Assembly: GCF_000304475.1 (NCBI RefSeq)
Contig: NC_018951.1
Coordinates: 357,467 to 421,466 of the forward strand
Direction: 5' to 3'
DNA: 64,000 nt
Origin: Kazachstania africana CBS 2517
Taxonomy: Eukaryota > Ascomycota > Saccharomycetes > Saccharomycetales > Saccharomycetaceae
Below the pieces are notes generated by a model, which was not told the DNA's origin, searched no databases, and saw only the letters and a list, made by a program, of their open reading frames with translations. Of the stretch, positions 29,012-39,364 are shown piece by piece. How positions within the stretch are numbered: position 1 is the stretch's first letter; each line of letters starts with the position of its first letter. The position numbers and the translations under genes are program-made.

Positions 29012-30985
29012 TTATTGCAGTTCACTTAAAGATAATGCAATAGCCAACTGCAATTCTTCATCCATAGACATCTGACTATTGTTATTATTGCTTACTGTAT
29101 TTCCGATTCCATTTGTCTCTGGTCCGGTAGTCGCTCTTTGCTCCGGTTCTTGCTGTTCCAATCTTGATTGTTCCAAAGCTCTTCTCAACTCTTCATCATC
29201 ATCATCCTCATGAGATACAGGTGTTCTTCGTTGGTCGATTTCTGCCTGTCTCTGAGACTCCTCCAAAATTCTCCGAAATTCCTCGTCATCATCCTCAGTA
29301 CCAATATTTTGAGTACTCGTTGCTGTAGAATCCTGATTATCCTGAGATTCCAATAATGCAATTCTTAATTGGAGTTCCTCATCAACATCTTCGTCATTCG
29401 TTGTATGTCCGCCGTAAATTTGTAAAAGTCTTTCATTTTGTCTCCTTTGTTGTGCCAAAGATTCTTCCTGTTCATCGTAAATCTCCAACTGAGAATTTAA
29501 CGTTTCATTCCACTTGTTACTACGGGTCTTCCCCCCAGTGCCTGTACGTGTCTTCCTTTTACCGTCATCATTGTCATTTATGTAAGTCAAATAATGCAGA
29601 CTATTACCACTACCAATAATCATCTTCCCTTGTGAAATTTCAAGAAACTCGGGGTACTTATCAGTTTTTTGAACTATTTTGATCAGTTCACCATCAGTTG
29701 GGTCAATAATCCTCAGACATGAGCTTAAAGCCACTACTAAAACTAAGTTTGTTAGTTCAAATGTAAAGATATGATCACTTTCAAAATCAAGCAATTTTTG
29801 GACCTTCAAGGAACTACCAAAATGGAGTCTTGTATTTATTATTAATAATTGATTGTTTGATAGTAAAACAGCCATATAACATCCGTCGCCTCCAGCAAGA
29901 CTCATATCTTGCTCCCTTAATGCCGTTGATTCATCGATTGAAATCTTGGAAATGGAAGACCCGTAAGTATTTGAGACATTTAACTTCTTAATATACCCAA
30001 AACTATTATCATTTGAATTGAATGATATCATAAATAAATTGTTTAAACTTGCCAAGATGACGTTCTTGATGCCGAAATCTATCTCAGCAAAGTGCATTCG
30101 TTCGTTAATCAATTCTTGAGGTAATTTGATGGTATTTACCAACTCCATACTATGAAAGACAAAACAATCTTCATGATTAACGACAATTGTGTAGTCTTTA
30201 TTGAAGAATATCTTTAGGATAGGGGTATCTGAGACCTTCGTTGACTTTATTAATTTTGTCTCACACCACCAGAACACTTCACCGTTTTCTGAGCCACTAA
30301 CACACCAATCGTAGTTGTTTGAATCATTTAAATTTGAAGTTGTTATTGCCGTGACACACGAAGAATGTCGCGAATTGAATTCCATCACGGGAGTCAAATA
30401 TGACTTATTACTTAATAACTTCCCAAATACTCTACCATCAAATCTTCCAAAAACTGCGGCGTTAATATTGAAATGCATCGTAGAACATCCTTGAGGAGTG
30501 GTACATGGAATATAGGTCAGTCTTTGTTTTGATCTTCTTGATTGTAAATGTACAAGAGTTATTACACCATCATTATAACAGGCACAACGTGGATATTCGA
30601 ATATTAACTTTTCTATACGACTTTGTTGAGGAACGTAGGGTCGCGTTGGAGATATCACATATTTAGTTTTAACTGCTCTATTATGCTTCCATTGATTTAA
30701 ACCTTTATAACGTTCCATGTATTCGATGCTGTATTTTTTAGAATTTGCAAATGATGGGAAATTCGTAGAATTTATCTTTGAAATTAGTAAATTTTTCCAC
30801 AATTCTTCATCTGTGATTAAACTATTGAAGTGATTCGATACAGTTTTTAACGTATTTAGATCTTGTTCGTTCAAATTACTGAATATATTGATCAAAATTT
30901 CAGCTGGTAATAATTCTAATCTTAATGACGAAACCGTAGAATCCTGTAATTCCGGTTCATCTTGACCCAAATTTATTTCTCTCAT
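29012..30985 (-). CDS. UFO1: F-box receptor of SCF ligase, Ufo1 (four UIMs)
   Basis: A 657-residue F-box protein (S. cerevisiae 668). It serves as substrate receptor of an SCF ubiquitin ligase that degrades Ho endonuclease and Rad30. The F-box is at residues 25-68 (LELLPAEILINIFSNLNEQD). The middle half is a poorly conserved WD-type propeller. The C-terminus holds ubiquitin-interacting motifs: DEELQLRIALLES, DEEFRRILEESQR, DEELRRALEQSRL and a final DEELQLAIALSLSEL. That is four clear UIM-like helices; S. cerevisiae Ufo1 is usually described with three. Next to AIM33 as in S. cerevisiae (YML087C-YML088W), and convergent with it. Confidence 0.92.
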   Translation of the reverse strand: MREINLGQDEPELQDSTVSSLRLELLPAEILINIFSNLNEQDLNTLKTVSNHFNSLITDEELWKNLLISKINSTNFPSFANSKKYSIEYMERYKGLNQWKHNRAVKTKYVISPTRPYVPQQSRIEKLIFEYPRCACYNDGVITLVHLQSRRSKQRLTYIPCTTPQGCSTMHFNINAAVFGRFDGRVFGKLLSNKSYLTPVMEFNSRHSSCVTAITTSNLNDSNNYDWCVSGSENGEVFWWCETKLIKSTKVSDTPILKIFFNKDYTIVVNHEDCFVFHSMELVNTIKLPQELINERMHFAEIDFGIKNVILASLNNLFMISFNSNDNSFGYIKKLNVSNTYGSSISKISIDESTALREQDMSLAGGDGCYMAVLLSNNQLLIINTRLHFGSSLKVQKLLDFESDHIFTFELTNLVLVVALSSCLRIIDPTDGELIKIVQKTDKYPEFLEISQGKMIIGSGNSLHYLTYINDNDDGKRKTRTGTGGKTRSNKWNETLNSQLEIYDEQEESLAQQRRQNERLLQIYGGHTTNDEDVDEELQLRIALLESQDNQDSTATSTQNIGTEDDDEEFRRILEESQRQAEIDQRRTPVSHEDDDDEELRRALEQSRLEQQEPEQRATTGPETNGIGNTVSNNNNSQMSMDEELQLAIALSLSELQ

Positions 30986-31841
30986 TACAATAGATATGTA
31001 CCACTGATGTTAAAAATGAAGTAAAGTAGTGGCAGGGTTTGATATATTGCAAGTTACCGATCAGTCTTGTATTGCTCATCTATTAAACCCATATTCATCA
31101 TTGACCTTACACAGGACGAAAATGAGAAGAAAAAAGCAATGTGACCGATGAGGCAAAAAAAACAAAAAAAACACGGAAATAATTACTCTACTCAAGGTTC
31201 GAACAAGTGACATTCAAAATTGTCATGGCCAACCAACTGAACTACTATGCTATACGAAAAGGAAATTTTGTGAAGAATTTGATCGAGACCCTTCTCTTAC
31301 GTACCAAACGATAACTGGGACGGAATTGAGAGAGGAGTAAAAAAAAAAAAGATGTGCGTTGGCATATCTGTCGTTTCATCGCTGTTGAGGCAACGGCGAA
31401 CGTGATCACTGAAAATATCGGTTAAACGAGGCGGGAACTTACAGCCAAGAGGGCCACCATTATTCATAGGTAAGAGAGAGATTGTCCAGAACAGTTGAAC
31501 GATCTTAATAATACAAAAGACTTTCGTCATACGAGAAGTATATCGTATCACTTAACGAGAAGAATATAAATTTTTATCGCTTGTATAGGCTTTTTTCGGA
31601 TTAAAGCATTAAAGAAGCTTAGCTTAGCATATCAAGATTTCATATAATAAGGGAACAGCTTATTAGATTGAAAGAGTAATTTTTTTTTTTCTAACAGAAG
31701 TTTCTTTTCAACATTGGAGAAGAAAGTTGTCACATTCATCATCATTATCAGCAGAAGGTGGAGAAAGTATAAAACTCGGTACTAACCATTTTCAGAGTAA
31801 CAGATATTACTAGTAACGGTAGCAGACAGATTATACATAGA
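30986..31841. promoter_or_regulatory. UFO1/ERG13 divergent region
   Basis: An 856-bp divergent spacer. An exact TATACGA, the reverse complement of the Upc2/Ecm22 sterol element TCGTATA, lies at 31251-31257. A related TCGTATC lies near 31542. A TATAAAA is at 31768-31774, about 70 bp before the ERG13 ATG, and T-rich tracts lie near 31680. A stretch near 31195-31262 has A-box- and B-box-like words but does not fold as a tRNA. Confidence 0.5.
31251..31257 (-). promoter_or_regulatory. Sterol regulatory element candidate (TCGTATA)
   Basis: An exact seven-base match to the Upc2/Ecm22 sterol element, about 585 bp before ERG13. It lies nearer to UFO1, and one 7-mer in this spacer has roughly a one-in-ten chance of occurring, so support is modest. 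Confidence 0.35.
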
Positions 31842-33227
31842 ATGACTGAAACAAAAAAACAAAAGACTGTGGACCATCCACCAAGACCAACTAATATTGG
31901 TATTAAAGCAATCGAAGTGTACATTCCTAACGAATATGTGAATCAAGATGAACTAGAAGATCATGATGGTGTTTCTAAGGGGAAATATACTATTGGGTTG
32001 GGACAAACAAATATGTCCTTCGTTAATGATCGTGAAGACATATATTCTATGAGTTTAACAGTATTATCCAAACTAATCAAGAATTATAATATTGATGTTA
32101 ATGATATTGGGAGATTAGAGGTTGGTACTGAAACATTAATTGATAAATCTAAATCCATTAAATCATTTTTAATGCAATTATTTGGTGAAAATACTGATGT
32201 TGAAGGTATCGACACTGTTAATGCATGCTATGGTGGTACCAATGCTTTATTCAATTCTATTAACTGGGTTGAATCATCAAATTGGGATGGTAGAGATGCT
32301 ATTGTTGTCTGCGGTGATATTGCTATCTATGATAAAGGTGCAGCAAGACCAACAGGTGGTGCAGGTACAGTTGCCATGTTGATCGGTCCAGACGCTCCTA
32401 TTGTATTTGATTCTGTGAGAGGTACATTCATGGAACATGCTTATGATTTTTATAAACCAGATTTCACGAGTGAATATCCATACGTTGATGGACATTTTTC
32501 ATTAACCTGTTACGTAAAAGCCCTTGATAAAGTTTACGAATCATATTCAAAGAAGGCCATTGCCAAGGGTCTTGCTGAGAAACCTATCAATGATAAGACC
32601 GTTAACGTTCTAAATCACTTCGATTACAACGTTTTCCATGTTCCTACATGCAAATTAGTGACAAAATCTTACGGTAGATTATTATACAATGATTTTAAAC
32701 AGGATCCAACTTTATTTCCACAAGTAGATAAAGAATTGAGTACATTAGACTATGAAAAGTCTTTAACTGATAAGGCATTGGAGAAAAAATTTGTTGAAAT
32801 TGCCAAACCTTACCATAAGGAAAGAGTGGCACCATCATTAGTGGTTCCAACAAACACTGGTAATATGTATACAGGTTCAGTATATGCTTCTTTTGCCTCA
32901 CTATTAAGTTATATTGGATCAGATGATTTACAAGATAAGAGAATTGGTTTATTTTCATATGGTTCAGGATTAGCAGCGTCATTATTTTCATGTAAAATTG
33001 TTAAAGATATCAATTATATCGTTAATAATTTACAATTGAAAGAAGTTTTGGAAAATAGAATTAAGAGATCACCAATTGAGTATGAAAATGCTATTAAATT
33101 GAGAGAAAAAGCACATTTACAAAAGAATTTTGAACCTACGGGATCAATTGATCATTTATTACAAGGCGTATACTATTTGGTTAAAGTTGACGATAAATTT
33201 AGAAGAACTTACGAGATGAAGAATTGA
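31842..33227 (+). CDS. ERG13: HMG-CoA synthase
   Basis: A 461-residue 3-hydroxy-3-methylglutaryl-CoA synthase (S. cerevisiae 491). It condenses acetyl-CoA with acetoacetyl-CoA in the mevalonate pathway. The acyl-enzyme nucleophile Cys129 is in [12 protein letters not shown]. The expected acid is Glu97 in VGTETLID, and the catalytic His266 is in [26 protein letters not shown] opens the thiolase fold, and [15 protein letters not shown] lies near the end. The protein is shorter than the S. cerevisiae enzyme, mostly at the termini; no core motif is missing. In S. cerevisiae it lies on another chr XIII segment (YML126C). Its place here between UFO1 and RPM2 is a key interleaved-synteny marker. Confidence 0.97.
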   Translation: MTETKKQKTVDHPPRPTNIGIKAIEVYIPNEYVNQDELEDHDGVSKGKYTIGLGQTNMSFVNDREDIYSMSLTVLSKLIKNYNIDVNDIGRLEVGTETLIDKSKSIKSFLMQLFGENTDVEGIDTVNACYGGTNALFNSINWVESSNWDGRDAIVVCGDIAIYDKGAARPTGGAGTVAMLIGPDAPIVFDSVRGTFMEHAYDFYKPDFTSEYPYVDGHFSLTCYVKALDKVYESYSKKAIAKGLAEKPINDKTVNVLNHFDYNVFHVPTCKLVTKSYGRLLYNDFKQDPTLFPQVDKELSTLDYEKSLTDKALEKKFVEIAKPYHKERVAPSLVVPTNTGNMYTGSVYASFASLLSYIGSDDLQDKRIGLFSYGSGLAASLFSCKIVKDINYIVNNLQLKEVLENRIKRSPIEYENAIKLREKAHLQKNFEPTGSIDHLLQGVYYLVKVDDKFRRTYEMKN

Positions 33228-34057
33228 TAATTTATTGTAAATAAAAGTTTTTATATAATCTGTTTTAGAAAAGCATAGAATAATTTTTCATTTTTTTTTT
33301 ATTATCATCTTTTTAAGTGGACGCAATATCATCTTTAATCTGATTGGCTGCATAGAACGGCGGCATTAACACAATTTTCATTCGCTGATTACTTAGCTTT
33401 TTTTTTTTTTTTTTTTAATCGTCGCTAAACTCCGACGAGGAGGAACTGAATCTGACCAATGAAAAGCGACGAAAAAAAGTGAGTCTTTCCACCAAAGAGA
33501 GTGTGGAAATTAATCCACTTTTTTTGCTTATTGGCGAAGAGTTCGGGCAGGAAACGGCGCTGTCAAAATTTGCAGGAAGGGGAAAGGGGGGATGAGATCG
33601 CCCAGAAATGCGCGCAGTAGTGGTAGTAGGATGCGAAAGAACCAAAAAAAAATACAAACTTGCGCATGAATTTTTTGACAGCGGATTTTGAATTCTCTCG
33701 AGAGTGTCTCTCTCAATATGATTCGATCGATATCGCGTTAACGGATTATTTGCCATCTTTGTGGCTGCATGAAAAAAAACATCAAATGAGTTGTTGTGTG
33801 GACCGGTTTATATAAGATAAGGAGGGTTTCTCGGATGTTTCTCCAATATGAAGAAGATTTTGGAATTTTCCTTCGAAACGATAACAGTCCAGATCAATTA
33901 TTACATTTGAGTAATATAAAGAGAGTGTGAAACTTTTGTTTTTGTGGCAGATCTTCCTTTTTTTTTTTTTTTTCTTCTCTCTTCTGCTAATAGTTCTCAC
34001 AGATATAAATACAGTTAAACCTCCCCCACCTCATCTCATGTCCCATAAAATATAGCT
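33228..34057. promoter_or_regulatory. ERG13 terminator and RPM2 upstream region
   Basis: An 830-bp spacer with several long T tracts (near 33291-33300, 33400-33417 and 33958-33973). Small open frames at 33415-33756 show no domain. A five-codon upstream ORF, 34038-34055, ends two bases before the RPM2 start codon. Confidence 0.55.
34038..34055 (+). promoter_or_regulatory. Short upstream ORF before RPM2
   Basis: ATG-TCC-CAT-AAA-ATA-TAG encodes MSHKI, and its stop is two bases before the RPM2 ATG at 34058. If it lies within the transcript it could lower RPM2 initiation or force reinitiation. The transcription start is unknown. Confidence 0.45.
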
Positions 34058-37000
34058 ATGCATCCTACAAATAATAAGATATTCGCTTTAAAGAATCTCA
34101 AAAATAAGTTATACTCAAAAAATTATCACAATAATAATAGACAAGCAAATGCTGGTAACAGCAATACCAATAATAATGCGAATACTAGTAACAACACAAA
34201 CTTTTTCGATAGCTCGTATCAGCACTATTTAAGGCAAAATCATGGTTTAATTAATAAAGATCAAAAGAATAGAAATTCAAATTTAACCAATCTTTCAAAT
34301 CCACAACAATTGTATCCAGTAATTGGTGCAAATTCAAATTTTAATATATTAGATGATGTTTTGCATGATAATCTTATCATTCATTACAATATCAATAATA
34401 ATAGTACTGCTGCAATAACAACAACAACAAATATTCAGGTACCATCAACACACCCCTTCCATTCTAATAACCTACTTCATCATGATATAATACCGACAAC
34501 AAGTTTTTCATCATACAATCAAGATTCAAAAAGATATTATTCAACTGTTATAACAGATTATTTAGAGTCTTCCACAACAAATATCATCAATAATAATAAC
34601 GACAGTAGAGGAAGGGCCTCACAGCAACAGCGGAAGATTCAAGATGATGAAGATCCATGGGAAAAAGATACAGATGAATCTCTAAATAAAACAACTTTTT
34701 TACAAACGCATATTGACCAAATTAATAACTGTTATCGTATTGAAGATTATAATAAAATAAATTCTCTATATCAATCATTAAAGAGAAATAATATTGTACC
34801 ACCAATTGAAATTTATGAGAAAATTTTTGATTCATTTAATAAAAGAAATTTCGATCAAAATACTAATTTATTAATCAATGAAAAAATGTATCAATTATTA
34901 AATTGTTATCAAGATTTAATTAATAGCAAATTGAAACCAACAACAACAATTTATAACAGTTTATTGGAACAAATTTTTAAAAATTCAATAATCTCATTTG
35001 AATCTGAAAATAATGTTATAAATGGTTACGATTTTTGGAAGATTGGATCTGAAATTTTTCAAACTGTCATTAAAAATAATAAATTATCAAATGATGTTAT
35101 TAACTATTATTTACTTTCAATGAATCTTTATTCAATGTTAAACAATAAAAGAAATTTAAATGACATTATACCAAATCTCAATAATTTTCAAAATTTTATT
35201 ATTAATTTATCGACAAGTTATAAGAAAAATTCATTTTATTTCATTTCAATGTGTAATTTAGCCAAATTGAAAAATGATTTAAATTTTATGAAAAAATTGT
35301 ATCAAGAATTTTTATTAAATTTATCAATAAATGAAAATTTAATTAAAAATCAATTTGAAATTTATTCAATATTTATTTCTGGTTTTATGGAAACTGGTGA
35401 ATTGGATTTAGCAAATAAAATTTTTAATAATGTTATTAATGAAATTAAATTGAAAGATAATTTATCGACGTCAATTAATCTCTTACTTTCCAATTATTTG
35501 TTATCATTAAGTAAAATCAATTCTCAAAGGGCTTATGATTTATGGTTACAATTCAATAAATTAAATTGGGTACCAGAATTTAATTATGATTTTTATCTTT
35601 TATTTATGTCAAATTGTTTCCATGATTGGAATTTAACTAAAAAATTTAATAATTATATTTTTCCAATGCAAAGAACAACAACAACAACACAATCTTCATC
35701 ATCATCATCTTTAAATTCATTAAAATTGAAAAATTTATCAAATTATTTGTTATACCCAATTAATACAAAATTTGTTATTAATCAACTATTAGATTATTCA
35801 TTGCAACTTAAAGATTCAGAAATTATAATGAAATTAATTGAAGAATCAATGATTAAATATTTTACATTCGACATAAATCTTTATCCATTTATTTTCAAAT
35901 TTTTAAAAGAATTTAATTGTCCCAATGATTATTTTTTAAAATTGATTGAAAATCATGGTAATAATTTAAATCAATCAAATTTATTAAAATTTTTAAATTC
36001 TATTATATCAGCATATGGGAATGATCAACTCCTTTTAAATGAGATTATATTCCAATTACCTAAATTTTTCAAAAATATTTGTCAAAATTTTGAAATTAAT
36101 GTAAATAATTTTGATGGACTATTACTTTGTTTAGATAATTTGTCAAAATCTTTACAAAATTTTAATCACAATGTTAACAATTCACAAATTATTCAAAAAT
36201 TACCATATTTATTAGAGATACATGCTATCTTAATCATTAAATTTTTTGATTTTGATTCATTTACACCATCAAAATCATCAGAATCTGTAACAATAAACCA
36301 TTTAGAAGAAACAATATTAGAAAATTTTAAGAATTTATTGACAACGTTTAAAAATTTAAATTTAAATCCTAATGACATTAATAATCATAATATTGTAACA
36401 CAAGCAATTAAATTGAGCTCAATAGATGATGATCAACATTTCTTAAATTATTTTAACAATCCTGGTGATTGGGATAAATCTTACCCACTGTCATTAGTTG
36501 ATCTTATCAAAAATTCAAAATTTGAAGAAATGGTTAAAATTTTCGAAAATTTATCAAGTGAAGGTTATTGCTTTGATTATGATACTTATAAAGCATTAAT
36601 TCAGAGTGGTTATATCAATGAAACTGTTGTTAAAAATTCATTTGGAAGATTAATTGAATTGAATGATCAATTAGAATTGAGAAAATTGACGAATTTGATT
36701 GTTAATTCATTACCTGGCAATTCATTAGAAGATATTTTACTTCTAAATGACGAAGTTTCAAATATGATCAATTTCAAATTTTTAAATGATGATTCATTAA
36801 CCAAAATTGTCAATAATTTGAATAAGATCAATTTATCAGATTTCTTGAAGATTATTGATTTTCCAAACAATTTCAAAGCAATTAAAATTCAAATTGAATT
36901 TAAAAATTCAATTAATTTAATTTATGAAACTTTGTATCATTTGAAGTTATATCAATCGATAGTTCAATTCAATGAATTATGCCCAGTTTTGAATTTGAAG

Positions 37001-37789
37001 ATTCTATTAAAATCCTGTATTAGATGTGGCAATTATGAAACTTTTGAAAAATTTTCTCTTAAATTTCAAAATGATTTCTCTTTATTGAATGAAATCGATC
37101 AATTAACTTTAAAATGTGAATATTTGATAAATATTGGAAAGTTTGATGAAACTGTTCATTTAATAGAACAATCAAAGGAAAAAAATGAAAAAATCAATGA
37201 CTATTACAGTTTTGCCATATTTTTGAAAAGTTTCAATGAAAACATTAAAAATTTCAAAAATTTACCCGAAAATTCTTTACAATTTGCAAATAATCTATCA
37301 ACTTTTTCAAGTTTCCATGATTTATTATCTTATTACGAAACTGTGAATAATATTAAATCGAACAAGAAATCAATTAAATTAGAAATTATTGATCAAATGT
37401 TAAATAATTTATTCGATGCAACAAGATTAATTGAACCTAATGAAATTACAAATAAAATATTTGAATTTAAATTAAAAACTTTTTTAAGATTTAAAGCATT
37501 TTTGAAGATACCAAATTTTAGAACCTTAGATTTGATTAAATTGATTGAAATATACTCCAAATTCAATCCATTTTCAATTTCAACTTTATTTAATAACATT
37601 TTAGAGACATATCAATTCAAAAATAATATTTTAAACTTGGAATACAATCTAGTTTGGAATTATAATAATAATAGTGAATTGATTTTAATCTTAAGTAATA
37701 TTGAACAAAAGTTTTTGGAACAAGATGATAAAGATAAAATTGATAAAGTTCAATTATTCAAACAACATTTATTACTGGATAATAAATGA
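34058..37789 (+). CDS. RPM2: Mitochondrial RNase P protein subunit Rpm2
   Basis: A 1,243-residue protein (S. cerevisiae 1,202). Rpm2 is the protein subunit of mitochondrial RNase P, which processes tRNA 5' ends, and it also affects mitochondrial import and mRNA storage. The N-terminus is basic and Asn-rich. The segment NFFDSSYQHYLRQNHGLIN and the later KRYYSTVITDY match the weakly conserved start of Rpm2. The middle and C-terminus are helical, very rich in Asn, Leu, Ile and Lys, and consistent with degenerate helical-repeat folds. Composition is extremely AT-rich compared with neighbours, as is common for mitochondrial RNA proteins in yeasts. It is next to PRE8, as in YML091C-YML092C. Confidence 0.88.
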   Translation: MHPTNNKIFALKNLKNKLYSKNYHNNNRQANAGNSNTNNNANTSNNTNFFDSSYQHYLRQNHGLINKDQKNRNSNLTNLSNPQQLYPVIGANSNFNILDDVLHDNLIIHYNINNNSTAAITTTTNIQVPSTHPFHSNNLLHHDIIPTTSFSSYNQDSKRYYSTVITDYLESSTTNIINNNNDSRGRASQQQRKIQDDEDPWEKDTDESLNKTTFLQTHIDQINNCYRIEDYNKINSLYQSLKRNNIVPPIEIYEKIFDSFNKRNFDQNTNLLINEKMYQLLNCYQDLINSKLKPTTTIYNSLLEQIFKNSIISFESENNVINGYDFWKIGSEIFQTVIKNNKLSNDVINYYLLSMNLYSMLNNKRNLNDIIPNLNNFQNFIINLSTSYKKNSFYFISMCNLAKLKNDLNFMKKLYQEFLLNLSINENLIKNQFEIYSIFISGFMETGELDLANKIFNNVINEIKLKDNLSTSINLLLSNYLLSLSKINSQRAYDLWLQFNKLNWVPEFNYDFYLLFMSNCFHDWNLTKKFNNYIFPMQRTTTTTQSSSSSSLNSLKLKNLSNYLLYPINTKFVINQLLDYSLQLKDSEIIMKLIEESMIKYFTFDINLYPFIFKFLKEFNCPNDYFLKLIENHGNNLNQSNLLKFLNSIISAYGNDQLLLNEIIFQLPKFFKNICQNFEINVNNFDGLLLCLDNLSKSLQNFNHNVNNSQIIQKLPYLLEIHAILIIKFFDFDSFTPSKSSESVTINHLEETILENFKNLLTTFKNLNLNPNDINNHNIVTQAIKLSSIDDDQHFLNYFNNPGDWDKSYPLSLVDLIKNSKFEEMVKIFENLSSEGYCFDYDTYKALIQSGYINETVVKNSFGRLIELNDQLELRKLTNLIVNSLPGNSLEDILLLNDEVSNMINFKFLNDDSLTKIVNNLNKINLSDFLKIIDFPNNFKAIKIQIEFKNSINLIYETLYHLKLYQSIVQFNELCPVLNLKILLKSCIRCGNYETFEKFSLKFQNDFSLLNEIDQLTLKCEYLINIGKFDETVHLIEQSKEKNEKINDYYSFAIFLKSFNENIKNFKNLPENSLQFANNLSTFSSFHDLLSYYETVNNIKSNKKSIKLEIIDQMLNNLFDATRLIEPNEITNKIFEFKLKTFLRFKAFLKIPNFRTLDLIKLIEIYSKFNPFSISTLFNNILETYQFKNNILNLEYNLVWNYNNNSELILILSNIEQKFLEQDDKDKIDKVQLFKQHLLLDNK

Positions 37790-38455
37790 TAGATTTCTTT
37801 TTTTACATATATAAACTTTACATTTTAAAAATAACAACTTTTCGTCGTTCTAAGAGTTTGATCCTTTTTCAATAAATGAGAAGTGCCATCATTGTTGTTG
37901 TGGTTGTTAGTCCTCATTTGTCCGTTATATCGATTGCTGAACATGGCAGATAACAAAGAGCCCGACAACCTAGAGTTATTTACTGTAGAATACGTGTAAA
38001 ATACATGAAGAACAGCAGGTGTGGAAAAAAACTTAGCGTGAACTTGTGATTTTCCCCGTTTCTTGTAGAATAGTCTAGCATTCTATTGATTGATTATTAT
38101 AAACGCCACTATTTCTCTTCAATGGTGCTTACAAATTTCTCATCAATAGTATCAAGTCCTTATGAATGCTATAAAATGCCCCACGACCTCCTCCTGTCCA
38201 AGTCGCCGTTAATAGCCCTACTGGCCTCAAGTTGGTGGAATAGTGAGTGTGGCATATAGTTTATATAGTTTATAGTATGCTTTTGGTCATCTTGACTACT
38301 GCCTGCGTATAAAACGATTTTCCTTGCCATATAATTGAAAATTCGCTCAGTCGAGCTTTGGAAAAACTAGTTAGTTAAGTAACTGTCAAGGGTGGCAAAA
38401 TACTCATCAACAATCAAATTATACAAGAGACAAACCTTCGAGCATTCCTACAACC
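37790..38455. promoter_or_regulatory. RPM2 terminator and PRE8 upstream region
   Basis: A 666-bp spacer. It holds a TATAAAA near 38310 and an exact PACE box at 38391-38399. No further gene or RNA recognised. Confidence 0.6.
38391..38399 (+). promoter_or_regulatory. PACE element (Rpn4 site, GGTGGCAAA)
   Basis: An exact match to the nine-base proteasome-associated control element bound by Rpn4. It lies 57 bp before the ATG of PRE8, a proteasome gene, which is the expected target. Confidence 0.88.
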
Positions 38456-39208
38456 ATGACAGATAGATATTCCTTCTCACTAACGACATTTTCTCCAAGC
38501 GGTAAATTGGGTCAAATTGATTACGCTCTGACTGCTGTTAAACAAGGTGTTACGTCCTTAGGTATAAAGGCAACAAATGGTGTTGTTATAGCCACTGAGA
38601 AGAAATCTTCATCTCCATTGGCTTTAACTGAAACTTTGTCAAAGATTGAACTAATTACACCAGATATTGGTGCAGTATATTCTGGTATGGGTCCGGATTA
38701 CAGAGTCTTAGTAGACAAATCAAGAAAAGTCGCACATACACATTATAAAAGAATCTATAACGAATACCCTCCAACAAAACTATTAGTATCAGAAATAGCA
38801 GAGATTATGCAAGAGGCAACACAATCTGGTGGTGTTAGACCATTCGGTGTCTCTTTACTAGTGGCTGGACATGATGAACATCAAGGTTTCAGTTTATACC
38901 AAGTTGATCCTTCTGGATCTTATTTCCCTTGGAAGGCAACTGCCATAGGGAAAGGTTCTACCGCAGCAAAGACCTTCCTTGAAAAAAGATGGAATGATGA
39001 ATTAGAATTGGAAGATGCCATCCATATTGCTCTATTAACTTTAAAAGAATCGATAGAAGGTGAATTTAATGGTGATACAATCGAAATTGGTGTTATTGGA
39101 GAACCAAATCAAGATCTATTGGGTTATACCGGTGTACCAAGTGATAAGGGCCCAAGATTTAGAAAATTAACCTCTCAAGAAGTTAACGATAGATTAGAAG
39201 CCCTCTAA
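38456..39208 (+). CDS. PRE8: 20S proteasome alpha-2 subunit
   Basis: A 250-residue alpha-type proteasome subunit, the same length as S. cerevisiae Pre8. The N-terminal alpha signature [21 protein letters not shown] forms the gate helix. [14 protein letters not shown], the [13 protein letters not shown] segment and [14 protein letters not shown] follow. Alpha subunits form the outer rings and are not catalytic, and no N-terminal Thr is exposed. A PACE box upstream predicts co-regulation by Rpn4. It is convergent with UTP14, as expected from YML092C-YML093W. Confidence 0.97.
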   Translation: MTDRYSFSLTTFSPSGKLGQIDYALTAVKQGVTSLGIKATNGVVIATEKKSSSPLALTETLSKIELITPDIGAVYSGMGPDYRVLVDKSRKVAHTHYKRIYNEYPPTKLLVSEIAEIMQEATQSGGVRPFGVSLLVAGHDEHQGFSLYQVDPSGSYFPWKATAIGKGSTAAKTFLEKRWNDELELEDAIHIALLTLKESIEGEFNGDTIEIGVIGEPNQDLLGYTGVPSDKGPRFRKLTSQEVNDRLEAL

Positions 39209-39364
39209 ATATTTTTTTTTCGTCCACTTAATAATAAAGCATATAATTATACTCTCTTTATGTAAAAAAAAATACAAAATAATTTCCAAATTTGAAACGC
39301 TTATCCTTCTATAGTTTCCTTCCTATTTTTATATACGTATACAGCACCAATCTACGGAAGTGAC

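Noticed and set aside
31195..31262. Minus-strand tRNA-like stretch with TAGTTCAGTTGG and TTGTTCGAACC
   Set aside because: A-box and B-box words are present, but the D stem and T stem do not pair, only four bases separate the anticodon-like stem from the T loop, and no acceptor stem forms. At most a decayed fragment.
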